64,000 bases of DNA from Candidatus Thorarchaeota archaeon. GTDB lineage: Archaea > Asgardarchaeota > Thorarchaeia > Thorarchaeales > Thorarchaeaceae. A program made the position numbers and the translations under genes. Under the pieces are notes generated by a model, which worked only from the letters and a program-made list of their open reading frames with translations, was not told the origin of the DNA and made no database searches. How positions within the stretch are numbered: the first letter of the stretch is position 1; every line of letters begins with the position of its first letter. Location: positions 1-64,000 of the forward strand of contig SDNP01000004.1 in assembly GCA_004524445.1 (NCBI GenBank). The letters are read 5' to 3'. Below, piece by piece: positions 8,967-16,977 of the stretch.

Positions 8967-11600
8967 ATGATTGTTGTTGAGGACAGGGATAACGGGGAGA
9001 TTATTAGGTTCTTTCTGGTGGATGCAAATGTCAACCTTGGATGTATTAAAGCAGGAAATCTAGAACAAGAATTCGGACCGGAAAGATTACTCAGATACTA
9101 TAATCATCTTGAAGATAGAATTTACGAATATGCAGCACGTTATCCCGATTCGTTTGCATATCTGCCAAGACAAGCTTACAGATACTTAATGCAACCAAAG
9201 GCTTTCAAAACAATCAGCACTGGTTCAATGGGCGAAACTGACCACATCTGGCTCGCAGACCAGTTTGTTGGGACAGCTTTATCAAGCGTGTCATCAAAAA
9301 GGCTCGATACAAAGCAGAGTATTGAAAACGCAAGAAAGGTGCAGAAGCTTGCCACGACCTCTAACTTTAGCATGAGACTATATGCGTTGAGCGACTTAGG
9401 ATTAGCATTATCAAAGGACGAACATTGGGGTTTGATCTCAGATGTCCATCTCCTAGAAAATCTGGATGATGCAGCACAAAAAATGCTGAAAAATGCTATT
9501 CGGATAAATCTGCCCATTTTTGTGCGTCTTCACAAGCAACAGGATATCACGAAGCTAGTTGCTTGGCTCATCTCAGTAAAAGAGAGAGGCTTAGAACCCC
9601 CAAAGGTCTTGTTGATACCTCATGTTCTCAAAAAATTCAATGATAATCTCCTACGATTACTAGATATTCCAAATACATGCTTAATCACTACAAATGCTTC
9701 GATATCCAATCTCTCGTCAGTCATATCGGGGCTAAAGAAGAATCATCCTCAGAATTGGGCTAAGAAACTGGCATTTGGAAGTGGCTATCCAGAAACACAA
9801 CGTGGAAACAGCCTCTCAGAAATAATCAGCTTCCTGCTCAGTAGGAACCTGGATTTAGATCACAGAGAACTGCAACTGATTCTTGGCGGCAATATGTTAC
9901 GTTTGCTTCCGGGAAGACCGCCTTTCTTGTCCTTCATTGAAACAAAATCGATGGTTCAAGCACGACAGCACTTGGGGAAAGTTGCCTCTGGAGAGATATC
10001 TAGAATCTTCCGCGTCATAAGACGAAAAGACATGCGGAGTTTCTGTTCGTGTGACTTCTTTCTTGAGGATGAAGGAGGAATAGTTGCGACCAACAAAGCC
10101 TTTCTCTCAGTCACAAAGCCAGGCGAAAAGATAGCAACAGGTATAGGATTGCTGACTGATCAGGAGGATGCCTTGGAGCTTCACGGATGGAACGAAGGAT
10201 TGTCACAATATGTAGATTCTCGAAATGCACAGGGATTCCTACAAACTATCGAGTCGTCGCTAGCCGCAAATACTAAGACTCTCACGGACATAAATGATTT
10301 GCAGGTTTTCACAGACAGAGTGCTTGAGTCACTGCGCATTGGTGCCGACGAAGATGTGGCATCATCGCTACACTTCATACTTGGAACTGGAGTTGAGGAG
10401 GGCATCAATGTGTCTTTGCACCCTCAAGATATGATAGCACTTGGTCTTGAAGAAGGTGACATCATCATAATTTTGGAGTCTAACTCAAGACGTTGGTGGG
10501 GAGCCAGAGCATGTCCCAACGAGCATTTGGACAAGCGACATCTTTCAACCTCAAGAAAGGTTGCAGAGATTCTCAACCTCAAGGAAGACTCAAGAGTAGA
10601 TGTGCTAAAATACGCGAGAGATGTATGTCATCCATCCGATGTGGTCGTGAAATATGATGCGCTTCCACAATCAGTCTCACCAATCCTTCCTTCCTTTTTT
10701 CATCTTCATGAATCGGCTATAGAAAATATCCTGGGCACTGTGTTTCTTGGAGAAGGTACCAATTACAAAGTAGTGATCGGAAATAGGAAAATAAATCTTG
10801 AATTGCAGAGCACGAAACCAGAAATGGAACCGGGCGATCTCTGTGATATAAAACACTCAGACATAAAATTCGTACCCAAATGCCTAATGGAAGAATTCAA
10901 TCTGATTATTTGTTTGGAAACTAGTGAGAGGATGGTAGTTAAGAATATTCCAATGAACGGCCCTGCTACAGTGAGAGCTCGTCTCAATGAGGGGAGGCTT
11001 CAGTCTGACGGTTTAAAAAAGCTGGAAGAGAGAATCCAAGAGCAAATCTCTATGGCAGACGCATCTATAGCTGCAATTCTGATTCTGTTAAATTCGATGG
11101 TTGAAAACAGAACGCTAGGTAGATTTTCGTTTCTTACATATGATAAGAAAATCCGGAAATTTACAATCCAGAAAGGACATGACTTAGACACATCTATCGG
11201 ATTCAAGACAGAATTTTCCGCGAAGGAAGTTAGGGACTCACTATTCTATTCTGTCATCGATTCCGCCCAAGAAATGATAGGAAGTTCTAACCCTGAACTG
11301 GTTCACAGAGCAGTTGCAGAGAGTTTAGAGGATTTTGGCTCTGACAGACCAACCTTAGTAATGGTCTTCGCATCGGAATGGAGCAAAGATGCAGAGGGAT
11401 CTCTGCCTTTTCTGAGGGCAATTTCGAAGAGTGAGAATTATCAAATAGATGTGTTTTTGCCAGAGCAAAATAAATTATCTAAGGGGCAATCAGGAAATAA
11501 TCTCAAGATATCATTCCATTCATTGGAGAGATTTTCACTTCATGAATTCGACAAGTATGTTCTAAAGACGGTGGATGAGCTACTGAAAAAAAGCACTTGA
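8967..11600 (+). CDS. Fusion of degenerate amidohydrolase, Cdc48-N-like barrel and degenerate VWA
   Basis: 877 residues. Residues ~10-320 align by eye with the divergent neighbour's amidohydrolase barrel but the metal ligands are gone: DANVNLG replaces DAHHHMG (17-25), FGSGYPE replaces FGTDYSF (270-276), while LILGGNMLRLL (304-314) stays. Residues ~478-550 resemble the Cdc48-N-like domain of the VWA gene at 5942 (HPQDMIALGLEEGDII). Residues ~643-875 resemble its VWA domain, but MIDAS DTSGSM has become ETSERM (651-656) and LTDG has become FASE (801-804). So it looks like a non-catalytic, non-metal-binding fusion of paralogues of its two neighbours. A GGAGAG at 8949-8954 and the ATG at 8967 fit the start. 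A scaffold or regulatory partner role is inferred. Confidence 0.8.
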   Translation: MIVVEDRDNGEIIRFFLVDANVNLGCIKAGNLEQEFGPERLLRYYNHLEDRIYEYAARYPDSFAYLPRQAYRYLMQPKAFKTISTGSMGETDHIWLADQFVGTALSSVSSKRLDTKQSIENARKVQKLATTSNFSMRLYALSDLGLALSKDEHWGLISDVHLLENLDDAAQKMLKNAIRINLPIFVRLHKQQDITKLVAWLISVKERGLEPPKVLLIPHVLKKFNDNLLRLLDIPNTCLITTNASISNLSSVISGLKKNHPQNWAKKLAFGSGYPETQRGNSLSEIISFLLSRNLDLDHRELQLILGGNMLRLLPGRPPFLSFIETKSMVQARQHLGKVASGEISRIFRVIRRKDMRSFCSCDFFLEDEGGIVATNKAFLSVTKPGEKIATGIGLLTDQEDALELHGWNEGLSQYVDSRNAQGFLQTIESSLAANTKTLTDINDLQVFTDRVLESLRIGADEDVASSLHFILGTGVEEGINVSLHPQDMIALGLEEGDIIIILESNSRRWWGARACPNEHLDKRHLSTSRKVAEILNLKEDSRVDVLKYARDVCHPSDVVVKYDALPQSVSPILPSFFHLHESAIENILGTVFLGEGTNYKVVIGNRKINLELQSTKPEMEPGDLCDIKHSDIKFVPKCLMEEFNLIICLETSERMVVKNIPMNGPATVRARLNEGRLQSDGLKKLEERIQEQISMADASIAAILILLNSMVENRTLGRFSFLTYDKKIRKFTIQKGHDLDTSIGFKTEFSAKEVRDSLFYSVIDSAQEMIGSSNPELVHRAVAESLEDFGSDRPTLVMVFASEWSKDAEGSLPFLRAISKSENYQIDVFLPEQNKLSKGQSGNNLKISFHSLERFSLHEFDKYVLKTVDELLKKST

Positions 11601-11626
11601 AAGGAAGGGGGTCCCTGCACCTATAG

Positions 11627-12742
11627 TTATTCAAAAATTCGCGTTCTGTGAATTTCCCTAGATATGACTCTTGTGCCATAGAGGACTTCAACCTTGACAG
11701 TTGCCTTACTGGGCTTGTGAATCATTGGTACTAGATTCACTTTGATTTCTCTTGTTGACCGCCGAGCAATTTCATGTCGTTCGTTTGCCATTTCACTGAC
11801 TCCATCTTCGGTCACAAGTGATGCTACAATCCTTATGGAAATAGTAGACACGCTGGGATTCTCAAGTTTCATAGAATATGTAAAACCCTTGCCCGCGACA
11901 AGTGCATCAGGAACGCGCCCCAATTCAACCCTTACGCCCAATTGCTCAGTATTCAATGGTCTACCCTTGGGCCAACGAGGAATTCGCTCTAGCTCCATTA
12001 GCCTAGAAATCGAAATCTTCAGTTCTCGAACAGATAAATCCAATTCCTTTGCTGCATGTCCTATATCGAAAACCCCGTCTTTTGTTTGGTAATATGCCAT
12101 TACCCGACGGTCAATCTCAATAAGGTCGCCCACCCCTTCCAGTATTTCCAAGATGGCAGCTGGTAACTCGTCTGCTTGATTCAATGAGTAGTATTTTCCA
12201 TCTTTGGAAGCTGAGGCAATAGCCTTGAATGAGGATTCTACGAGGGGGTTACAACCACATACAAAAACAAAGGCAGTTTCTCCATAGGATTTCTTGAATG
12301 CTCTTATCTCCTCCTTGGGATCATAATCGTTCGGGCAGCCTTTGGGGAAGTAATCATCTCCTAGAGAATTATAATCACGGCCGTGGGGCGGTGCATCTCC
12401 TACAAGCAATAGAGCTTTATAGGCATCACGCGACCAAGACAATTCAACACGTGCATCATGGATTGCATCCGCAACTGCCTCCGGGGTATCCCCACCTTTC
12501 GATGGGTCGAGCTTCGATATTGCCCTGTGAACTTTTTTGATATCTTCAGTAAAATCAAATATGCGGGTCACGTAGGTTTTATCTTGAGGGGGATGGTCCC
12601 TGTATGATACAATCGCAAATCTAATTGTTAGTTTCTCCGTTTCTGAAGCAATTGAATCAACAATATCAAACAGCGAATCTCTGACCGCATTTATGTCGTC
12701 CTTCATTGAACCGGTTGAATCCACTACAAAGGCAACTTCCAT
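11627..12742 (-). CDS. VWA domain protein with helix-turn-helix-like and beta tail
   Basis: About 371 residues from the proposed start. The VWA domain begins at once: VDSTGSMKDD gives an intact DxSxS MIDAS, and GGDTPEA supplies the threonine loop. Around the middle, GVFDIGHAAKELDLSVREL looks like a winged-helix segment, and the last ~110 residues look like an Ig-type beta domain. The frame runs up to 12937, but that would overlap the divergent gene at 12861. An ATG at 12742 with GGAG five bases upstream gives a protein starting MEVAFVVDSTGSM and leaves ~118 bases for divergent promoters, so I prefer it. This is the third VWA protein within 8 kb. No signal peptide in the short form. Confidence 0.8.
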   Translation of the reverse strand: MEVAFVVDSTGSMKDDINAVRDSLFDIVDSIASETEKLTIRFAIVSYRDHPPQDKTYVTRIFDFTEDIKKVHRAISKLDPSKGGDTPEAVADAIHDARVELSWSRDAYKALLLVGDAPPHGRDYNSLGDDYFPKGCPNDYDPKEEIRAFKKSYGETAFVFVCGCNPLVESSFKAIASASKDGKYYSLNQADELPAAILEILEGVGDLIEIDRRVMAYYQTKDGVFDIGHAAKELDLSVRELKISISRLMELERIPRWPKGRPLNTEQLGVRVELGRVPDALVAGKGFTYSMKLENPSVSTISIRIVASLVTEDGVSEMANERHEIARRSTREIKVNLVPMIHKPSKATVKVEVLYGTRVISREIHRTRIFE

Positions 12743-12860
12743 TTTGACTCCGCTTAATTCAATCCACTCCGAAGGTGTAGGTTGAGTCTTTACAATTAAG
12801 GATTTGGCGTAAGTAACTTCCAAAGAAGATTTTAGGGGCGAGCAACGGAGATAGCTAACA

Positions 12861-13256
12861 GTGGAACCCAATATGAGTGAGAGTGACGTCCCGATTGAAA
12901 TTTCATTTGAGAATGGTCTAGTACTGAACGCAACCATGGATAGGGTTCAAGCGCCCTTGATTGTTGAAGACATTAAATCTATGCTACCCTTCGAAGGAAA
13001 GGCAGTCCTAATGAGGGGGGAAATGAAAATAACACTCGGAATCAATCGAGGTAATGCAAAACCAACGAAAAATGTCAAAAAACGGGATATTGCATATATG
13101 CCTCTCGGAGATTCGATTTGCATATACTTGGAAGATATGAAGACGTTCAGTCCAGTGAATATCATTGGTAGCATTGTTTCCGATGAAGAAGATGTCAACA
13201 AGCTTAGAGAAGTTCGCCGAGGGAGTTCAGCCACACTTAGGGCTGCTGAAGTTTGA
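12861..13256 (+). CDS. Cyclophilin-like fold protein (PF04126/TM1367 type)
   Basis: 131 residues from a GTG at 12861 (GGAG at 12847-12850), or 127 from the ATG at 12873. The arrangement FENG near the N-terminus, IKSMLPFEGKA, KKRDIAYMPLGDSICIYL and VNIIGSIV matches the small archaeal/bacterial cyclophilin-like family whose structure is known from Thermotoga TM1367. Members have a cyclophilin barrel, and prolyl isomerase activity is not established for the family. It is divergent from the VWA gene at 11627 and convergent with the E2F-like gene, whose stop lies 16 bases away. Confidence 0.8.
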   Translation: MEPNMSESDVPIEISFENGLVLNATMDRVQAPLIVEDIKSMLPFEGKAVLMRGEMKITLGINRGNAKPTKNVKKRDIAYMPLGDSICIYLEDMKTFSPVNIIGSIVSDEEDVNKLREVRRGSSATLRAAEV

Positions 13257-13272
13257 ATGAGTTGCAATTCAT

Positions 13273-13875
13273 TCAAAATTTCTGAATGTTTCGTAGAATA
13301 GCTTCGTTTCTATTCCTTTCAACTTCGGATGGGTCAACTATCATACCAGGTTCATATGTTTCAATCACAGTTTCGACTCCTGAGTCAGCAACTTTCTTGA
13401 AGCCTCTACCAGAGAGGGATCGAATTCGCAGTTGGCATGTATCGAATTCAGTTCTCCCTTTCGCAGTGACAGGCTTTGTATCCATCCGTAAGCGAGACTT
13501 AGTCCGCCGTAGGGTTTCTTTTGCCTCCGCAAGCTCAACTTGAATTTTTTTCCGAGACTCTCGTTCCTTTTCTAACTCAGCCTTGATAGTTTCGTAATCA
13601 GATTTCTTCACGAAATCTCTGGACTTGTCAATCCATGTTACGGTTGTCCCATTATATCGTCGGTCGGTGTCTACCCGGTCCATGGCCTTAAGAATTGCTA
13701 TCACATCGTAGACCCGCCTCTTTGCCACACCCAGCTGGTCTGCAATAATATCGCTTCGAATCCCGTCCTCTCCGTTTTCCTTCAGCAAATCAATAGATTT
13801 GCGAGCAAGCTCAACCAGTTTCAAGAGTGCACCCCACGCAGTTCCGAATCTGACTTCCAACATACAAGAAGTCAT
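13273..13875 (-). CDS. E2F/DP-like winged-helix protein with coiled coil
   Basis: 200 residues. Residues ~25-84 form a winged helix whose recognition helix reads VAKRRVYDVIAILKAMDRV (50-68). The RRxYD core (R53, R54, Y56, D57) and the following hydrophobic helix are the hallmark of eukaryotic E2F and DP DNA-binding domains. A TVTWID strand (78-83) matches the wing end. A strongly charged heptad region, about 92-130, follows directly, as the dimerisation zipper does in E2F. The C-terminal ~60 residues hold no known motif. Starts at M1 or M5. The upstream region shared with the cPGS homologue carries three TCGAA elements that may be its operator. E2F kinship is inferred from motif only. Confidence 0.65.
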   Translation of the reverse strand: MTSCMLEVRFGTAWGALLKLVELARKSIDLLKENGEDGIRSDIIADQLGVAKRRVYDVIAILKAMDRVDTDRRYNGTTVTWIDKSRDFVKKSDYETIKAELEKERESRKKIQVELAEAKETLRRTKSRLRMDTKPVTAKGRTEFDTCQLRIRSLSGRGFKKVADSGVETVIETYEPGMIVDPSEVERNRNEAILRNIQKF

Positions 13876-13926
13876 CTAGATATTTCTATTGAGCCTGTAT
13901 TTAGGTGTTTGTGTTGTATGTGTCGA

Positions 13927-13982
13927 TTTTTCGAAGGATGATTTGTTTTCGAAAAATCCACTTTCCGATTTATCGAAAGGAT
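13927..13982. promoter_or_regulatory. Cluster of three TTNTCGAANNAT-like elements
   Basis: Three near-copies of one A/T-flanked TCGAA element occur at 13927-13939, 13946-13957 and 13969-13982, with TCGAA cores at about 13931, 13949 and 13973. The middle one is nearly palindromic (TTTTCGAAAA). They sit in the 236-base region between the divergent winged-helix gene and the cPGS homologue and are likely an operator, possibly for the winged-helix protein itself. The function is inferred. Confidence 0.45.
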
Positions 13983-14111
13983 TCTTTGTGGCTGTTTAGA
14001 AGTCTCTTTATCTTAAAGCTCACAGAGATAGCATACCGGCAATTTCTTAATGTGCCCTGGGGGTTTCAGTTCAGTTCTCGCAGATGCAAGCCGCTTGATG
14101 GTGAAATTACC

Positions 14112-15443
14112 ATGAGTAAAACTAAAGTTATCATAATGGGTGCTGCTGGTCGCGATTTTCATAACTTCAATGTCTTTTTCCGTGATAATGAAGACTACGA
14201 GGTAGTTGCATTTACAGCAGAACAAATTCCAGGAATAGGCGATAGAAAGTATCCCCCCGAATTATCTGGCAATCTTTATCCAAATGGGATTGAAATCTAT
14301 CCAGAAGAAAAACTCCCCGAGTTGGTCGAGAAGCATGGAGTGGAGCAATGCATCTTAGCATATTCAGATCTATCGTATGAGACCGTCGGGCATAAGATTG
14401 CCCATGTCAACTCGCTCGGAGCGGACATCCGACTCATGGGCACAAGCACAACCATGATTGATAGTAACAAACCACTGATAGCTGTGTGTGCAGTCAGAAC
14501 CGGGTGTGGAAAGAGTCAGACATCAAGAAGGGTCAACCAGATACTTGTGGATATGGGATTGAAGCCTGTCAACATCAGGCATCCTATGCCATACGACCCG
14601 GATTTGACAACTCAGATTTCTCAGAGATACGAGGAACTCTCTGATCTAGATAAGTACAATTGTACGATTGAAGAGAGGGAAGAGTACGAGCCCATGATCA
14701 ATATGGGGGTCATTCTCTACGCTGGAGTCGATTATGGAAAAATACTCACAGAGGCAGAAAAAGAGGCGGAAATAATTACATGGGACGGAGGCAATAATGA
14801 CTTCCCGTTCTATAAGCCAGATCTTCTGATTGTTTTGGCTGATCCCCATAGACCAGGTCATGAAATATCGTACTATCCGGGGGAAACAAATCTGAAACTC
14901 GCTGATGTGGTGATAATAAACAAAGTAGAAACTGCAGACTATGAGGATGTGGAACTTGTTCGCAATAATATCATGAACGTCAATCCTGATGCAATAATCA
15001 TTGATGCTGCATCACCGCTCATTATTGAGGACACCAGCAAGATTAGAGGGAAGAAAGTTCTTGTTGTGGAAGATGGTCCCACAGTCACTCACGGTGGAAT
15101 GCCATATGGGGCGGGATACATTGCCGCCAGAAAGGTTGGTGCAAAAATTGTTGATCCACGACCGTTTGCTGTGGGAAGCATAAAGGACACTTTCGAGAAA
15201 TTCCCGCATCTTGAAGATGTTCTACCAGCGATGGGCTATGGAAAGGAACAGATGGAGGAGCTCGAGGCAACGATTGACAAGGCTGATGTCGAAGCAGTTG
15301 TAATAGGGACGCCCATTGATTTGGCGAGTCTAATCAACATCAAGAAGCCTCATGCCAGGGTTCAGTATGAACTGCAAGAGATAGGCAAGCCCAACCTAGA
15401 AGATATTCTGAAGGAATTTGTTGAGAAACATAATTTGAAGTAA
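14112..15443 (+). CDS. Cyclic 2,3-diphosphoglycerate synthetase homologue (P-loop NTPase)
   Basis: 443 residues from the ATG at 14112. The frame is open back to 13905, but the extra 69 codons are unlike the family and cross the operator-like elements. The N-terminus KVIIMGAAGRDFHNFN is the family signature; a P-loop-like VRTGCGKSQTSRR follows near residue 125, then VVIINKVETAD (switch/G4-like) and the VVEDGPTVTHGGM segment near 320. The family is named from the Methanothermus enzyme that makes the cyclic 2,3-diphosphoglycerate thermolyte, but most homologues outside methanogens have unproved function. Cytosolic. Confidence 0.85.
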   Translation: MSKTKVIIMGAAGRDFHNFNVFFRDNEDYEVVAFTAEQIPGIGDRKYPPELSGNLYPNGIEIYPEEKLPELVEKHGVEQCILAYSDLSYETVGHKIAHVNSLGADIRLMGTSTTMIDSNKPLIAVCAVRTGCGKSQTSRRVNQILVDMGLKPVNIRHPMPYDPDLTTQISQRYEELSDLDKYNCTIEEREEYEPMINMGVILYAGVDYGKILTEAEKEAEIITWDGGNNDFPFYKPDLLIVLADPHRPGHEISYYPGETNLKLADVVIINKVETADYEDVELVRNNIMNVNPDAIIIDAASPLIIEDTSKIRGKKVLVVEDGPTVTHGGMPYGAGYIAARKVGAKIVDPRPFAVGSIKDTFEKFPHLEDVLPAMGYGKEQMEELEATIDKADVEAVVIGTPIDLASLINIKKPHARVQYELQEIGKPNLEDILKEFVEKHNLK

Positions 15444-15556
15444 TCATTCAGGGCAAATTCCTCTCAAATCGCATGCCGTCCATACAATCACTTGTACATC
15501 ACATCAGAGATTATTAGAGACAACGCGCCTCTGATGGTTAGAAAGGAGACAAAAAC

Positions 15557-15919
15557 ATGACCGAAGTTCCTTTGCCAGATGAATCATTTGGAGTTTCCAG
15601 AGATAGCAATCGACCCCTTGGAGTCACTCTGATTGCAATCCTTCAGATTCTACAAGCTATAGCTCTCATAGTATTCGGGATCCTTACACTGGTCGTCCCA
15701 TTCATAGGAATCCCCTTACTTGTGATAGGACTAATCTTATTCTATATTGGAAAGGGTTTGTGGGAAATGGAGAATTGGGCTTGGCTATGGGCGATTATTT
15801 TGAATATTATTGGTGGGCTGATTGCCATCGCGAGTAATAACTGGATTAGCCTAGTGCTCTCTGTTATCATCGTGATATATCTGAATACGGAAGATATCAA
15901 GTCGCGATTTGGAAGATAG
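15557..15919 (+). CDS. Small four-helix membrane protein
   Basis: 120 residues, with a polar 20-residue N-terminus and about three to four hydrophobic helices between residues 22 and 110. The RPLGVTLIAILQIL start of the first helix is common in DUF2127-like or similar small archaeal and bacterial membrane proteins. The ribosome site AAAGGAG lies at about 15542-15548. Function unknown. It converges on another membrane protein gene across a strong hairpin. Confidence 0.65.
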   Translation: MTEVPLPDESFGVSRDSNRPLGVTLIAILQILQAIALIVFGILTLVVPFIGIPLLVIGLILFYIGKGLWEMENWAWLWAIILNIIGGLIAIASNNWISLVLSVIIVIYLNTEDIKSRFGR

Positions 15920-15936
15920 AACAAAAAGAAGAAAAT

Positions 15937-15954
15937 AGGGGTCATCGGACCCCT
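15937..15954. terminator. Bidirectional hairpin terminator
   Basis: AGGGGTC and GACCCCT arms with an ATCG loop, followed by a T-rich stretch on the plus strand and preceded by an A-rich stretch (so T-rich on the minus strand). It lies between convergent genes and fits both. Confidence 0.65.
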
Positions 15955-15964
15955 TTGACTTATT

Positions 15965-16897
15965 TCACCACCATTCTTGGTCGGATTCGGTTGCTCTTGA
16001 TTTAAGATCCTTATAGAGCACTGCTTGAAAGACATAGTTCAAGGGTGATAACAATAATGCCGCAATCGCTGTAATAATCAGCGTTACCAAATATCCTCCA
16101 GCGAATGCAAAACTAAGTGCTATCAGACCAATAACGAAAGACACAACAGCTATGGCTATGCCTAAGAGAATCTGACCTCCAAATATGTGCCAGAAATTGC
16201 CACTTGTTATCTCCCAAGCTCGCTTTACCGAGTCCATTGCTGAAAGGTCCTCAGCAATCACAACAGCCAATGTCGGAGCAAGTCGAATGGATACATACAA
16301 TATGACAACGATAGCCACTATTACCGCAACAATCCCGATTAAAGCTAGGTCGATATACCCAGTGACGAAGGAAAACACCAGGATAAGGGCCGGGACCGCG
16401 ATGATAGCACCAGTAATCAAACCGACTATCAGCTGTGCCAGTATAAGCGTTACAGCACGCCCAGTGGCAAATGAGAAACTCTCACTTATATCTGCACTCT
16501 TTGTTCCATAATCATCCAAGGCATATTTCACTGCTGCGCCCGCTATGATGGCATAAATCAGCAGACTTAGTATAAATATCACGATGGACACAGGAACGAA
16601 CAAAGCTATATCCCCAGGTGTAACATAAGGGTCAGTGAGTATACTTATGATTCCAAGCAGGAATGATGTTGGATCAGACCCGAAGTAATCAGTAAAGTCG
16701 ACTCCCAGAATAAATATTGACACAAAGGATTGTGCTATTGCCCACACGAATGACACTATGCCTACAATAACAACGTAGGCAAGTATATTTCTGAACCACA
16801 ATTTGAAAGTTCTGGATACCAAGCCAGTGGCACTAACTGAATAGTCTCGTTCAGCAGGTTGAGTTGGCTCAGGTCCAGGACCTGAATCTATCTCCAT
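15965..16897 (-). CDS. Multi-pass membrane protein, glycerophosphodiesterase-membrane-domain-like
   Basis: 310 residues. An N-terminal polar segment rich in Pro and Glu is followed by about six long hydrophobic helices. A DLSAMDSVKRAWEITSGNFWHIFGG-type segment near 225-250, with a charged amphipathic helix between membrane segments, is typical of the DUF/GPDPase membrane-domain proteins widespread in archaea. No catalytic motif is seen. Function unknown; upstream region to 16978 is short. Confidence 0.6.
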   Translation of the reverse strand: MEIDSGPGPEPTQPAERDYSVSATGLVSRTFKLWFRNILAYVVIVGIVSFVWAIAQSFVSIFILGVDFTDYFGSDPTSFLLGIISILTDPYVTPGDIALFVPVSIVIFILSLLIYAIIAGAAVKYALDDYGTKSADISESFSFATGRAVTLILAQLIVGLITGAIIAVPALILVFSFVTGYIDLALIGIVAVIVAIVVILYVSIRLAPTLAVVIAEDLSAMDSVKRAWEITSGNFWHIFGGQILLGIAIAVVSFVIGLIALSFAFAGGYLVTLIITAIAALLLSPLNYVFQAVLYKDLKSRATESDQEWW

Positions 16898-16977
16898 TTA
16901 GGTTCCTCCATCTCAAGAAGCGCCCAATCCGCTTATAATTCCTATGGAGGAATTATAGGTAAGGCGCTGATAACAGA

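Noticed and set aside
13905..14111. N-terminal extension of the cPGS homologue
   Set aside because: The 69 codons are unlike the family, which begins at KVIIMGAAG, and they cross the operator-like elements.
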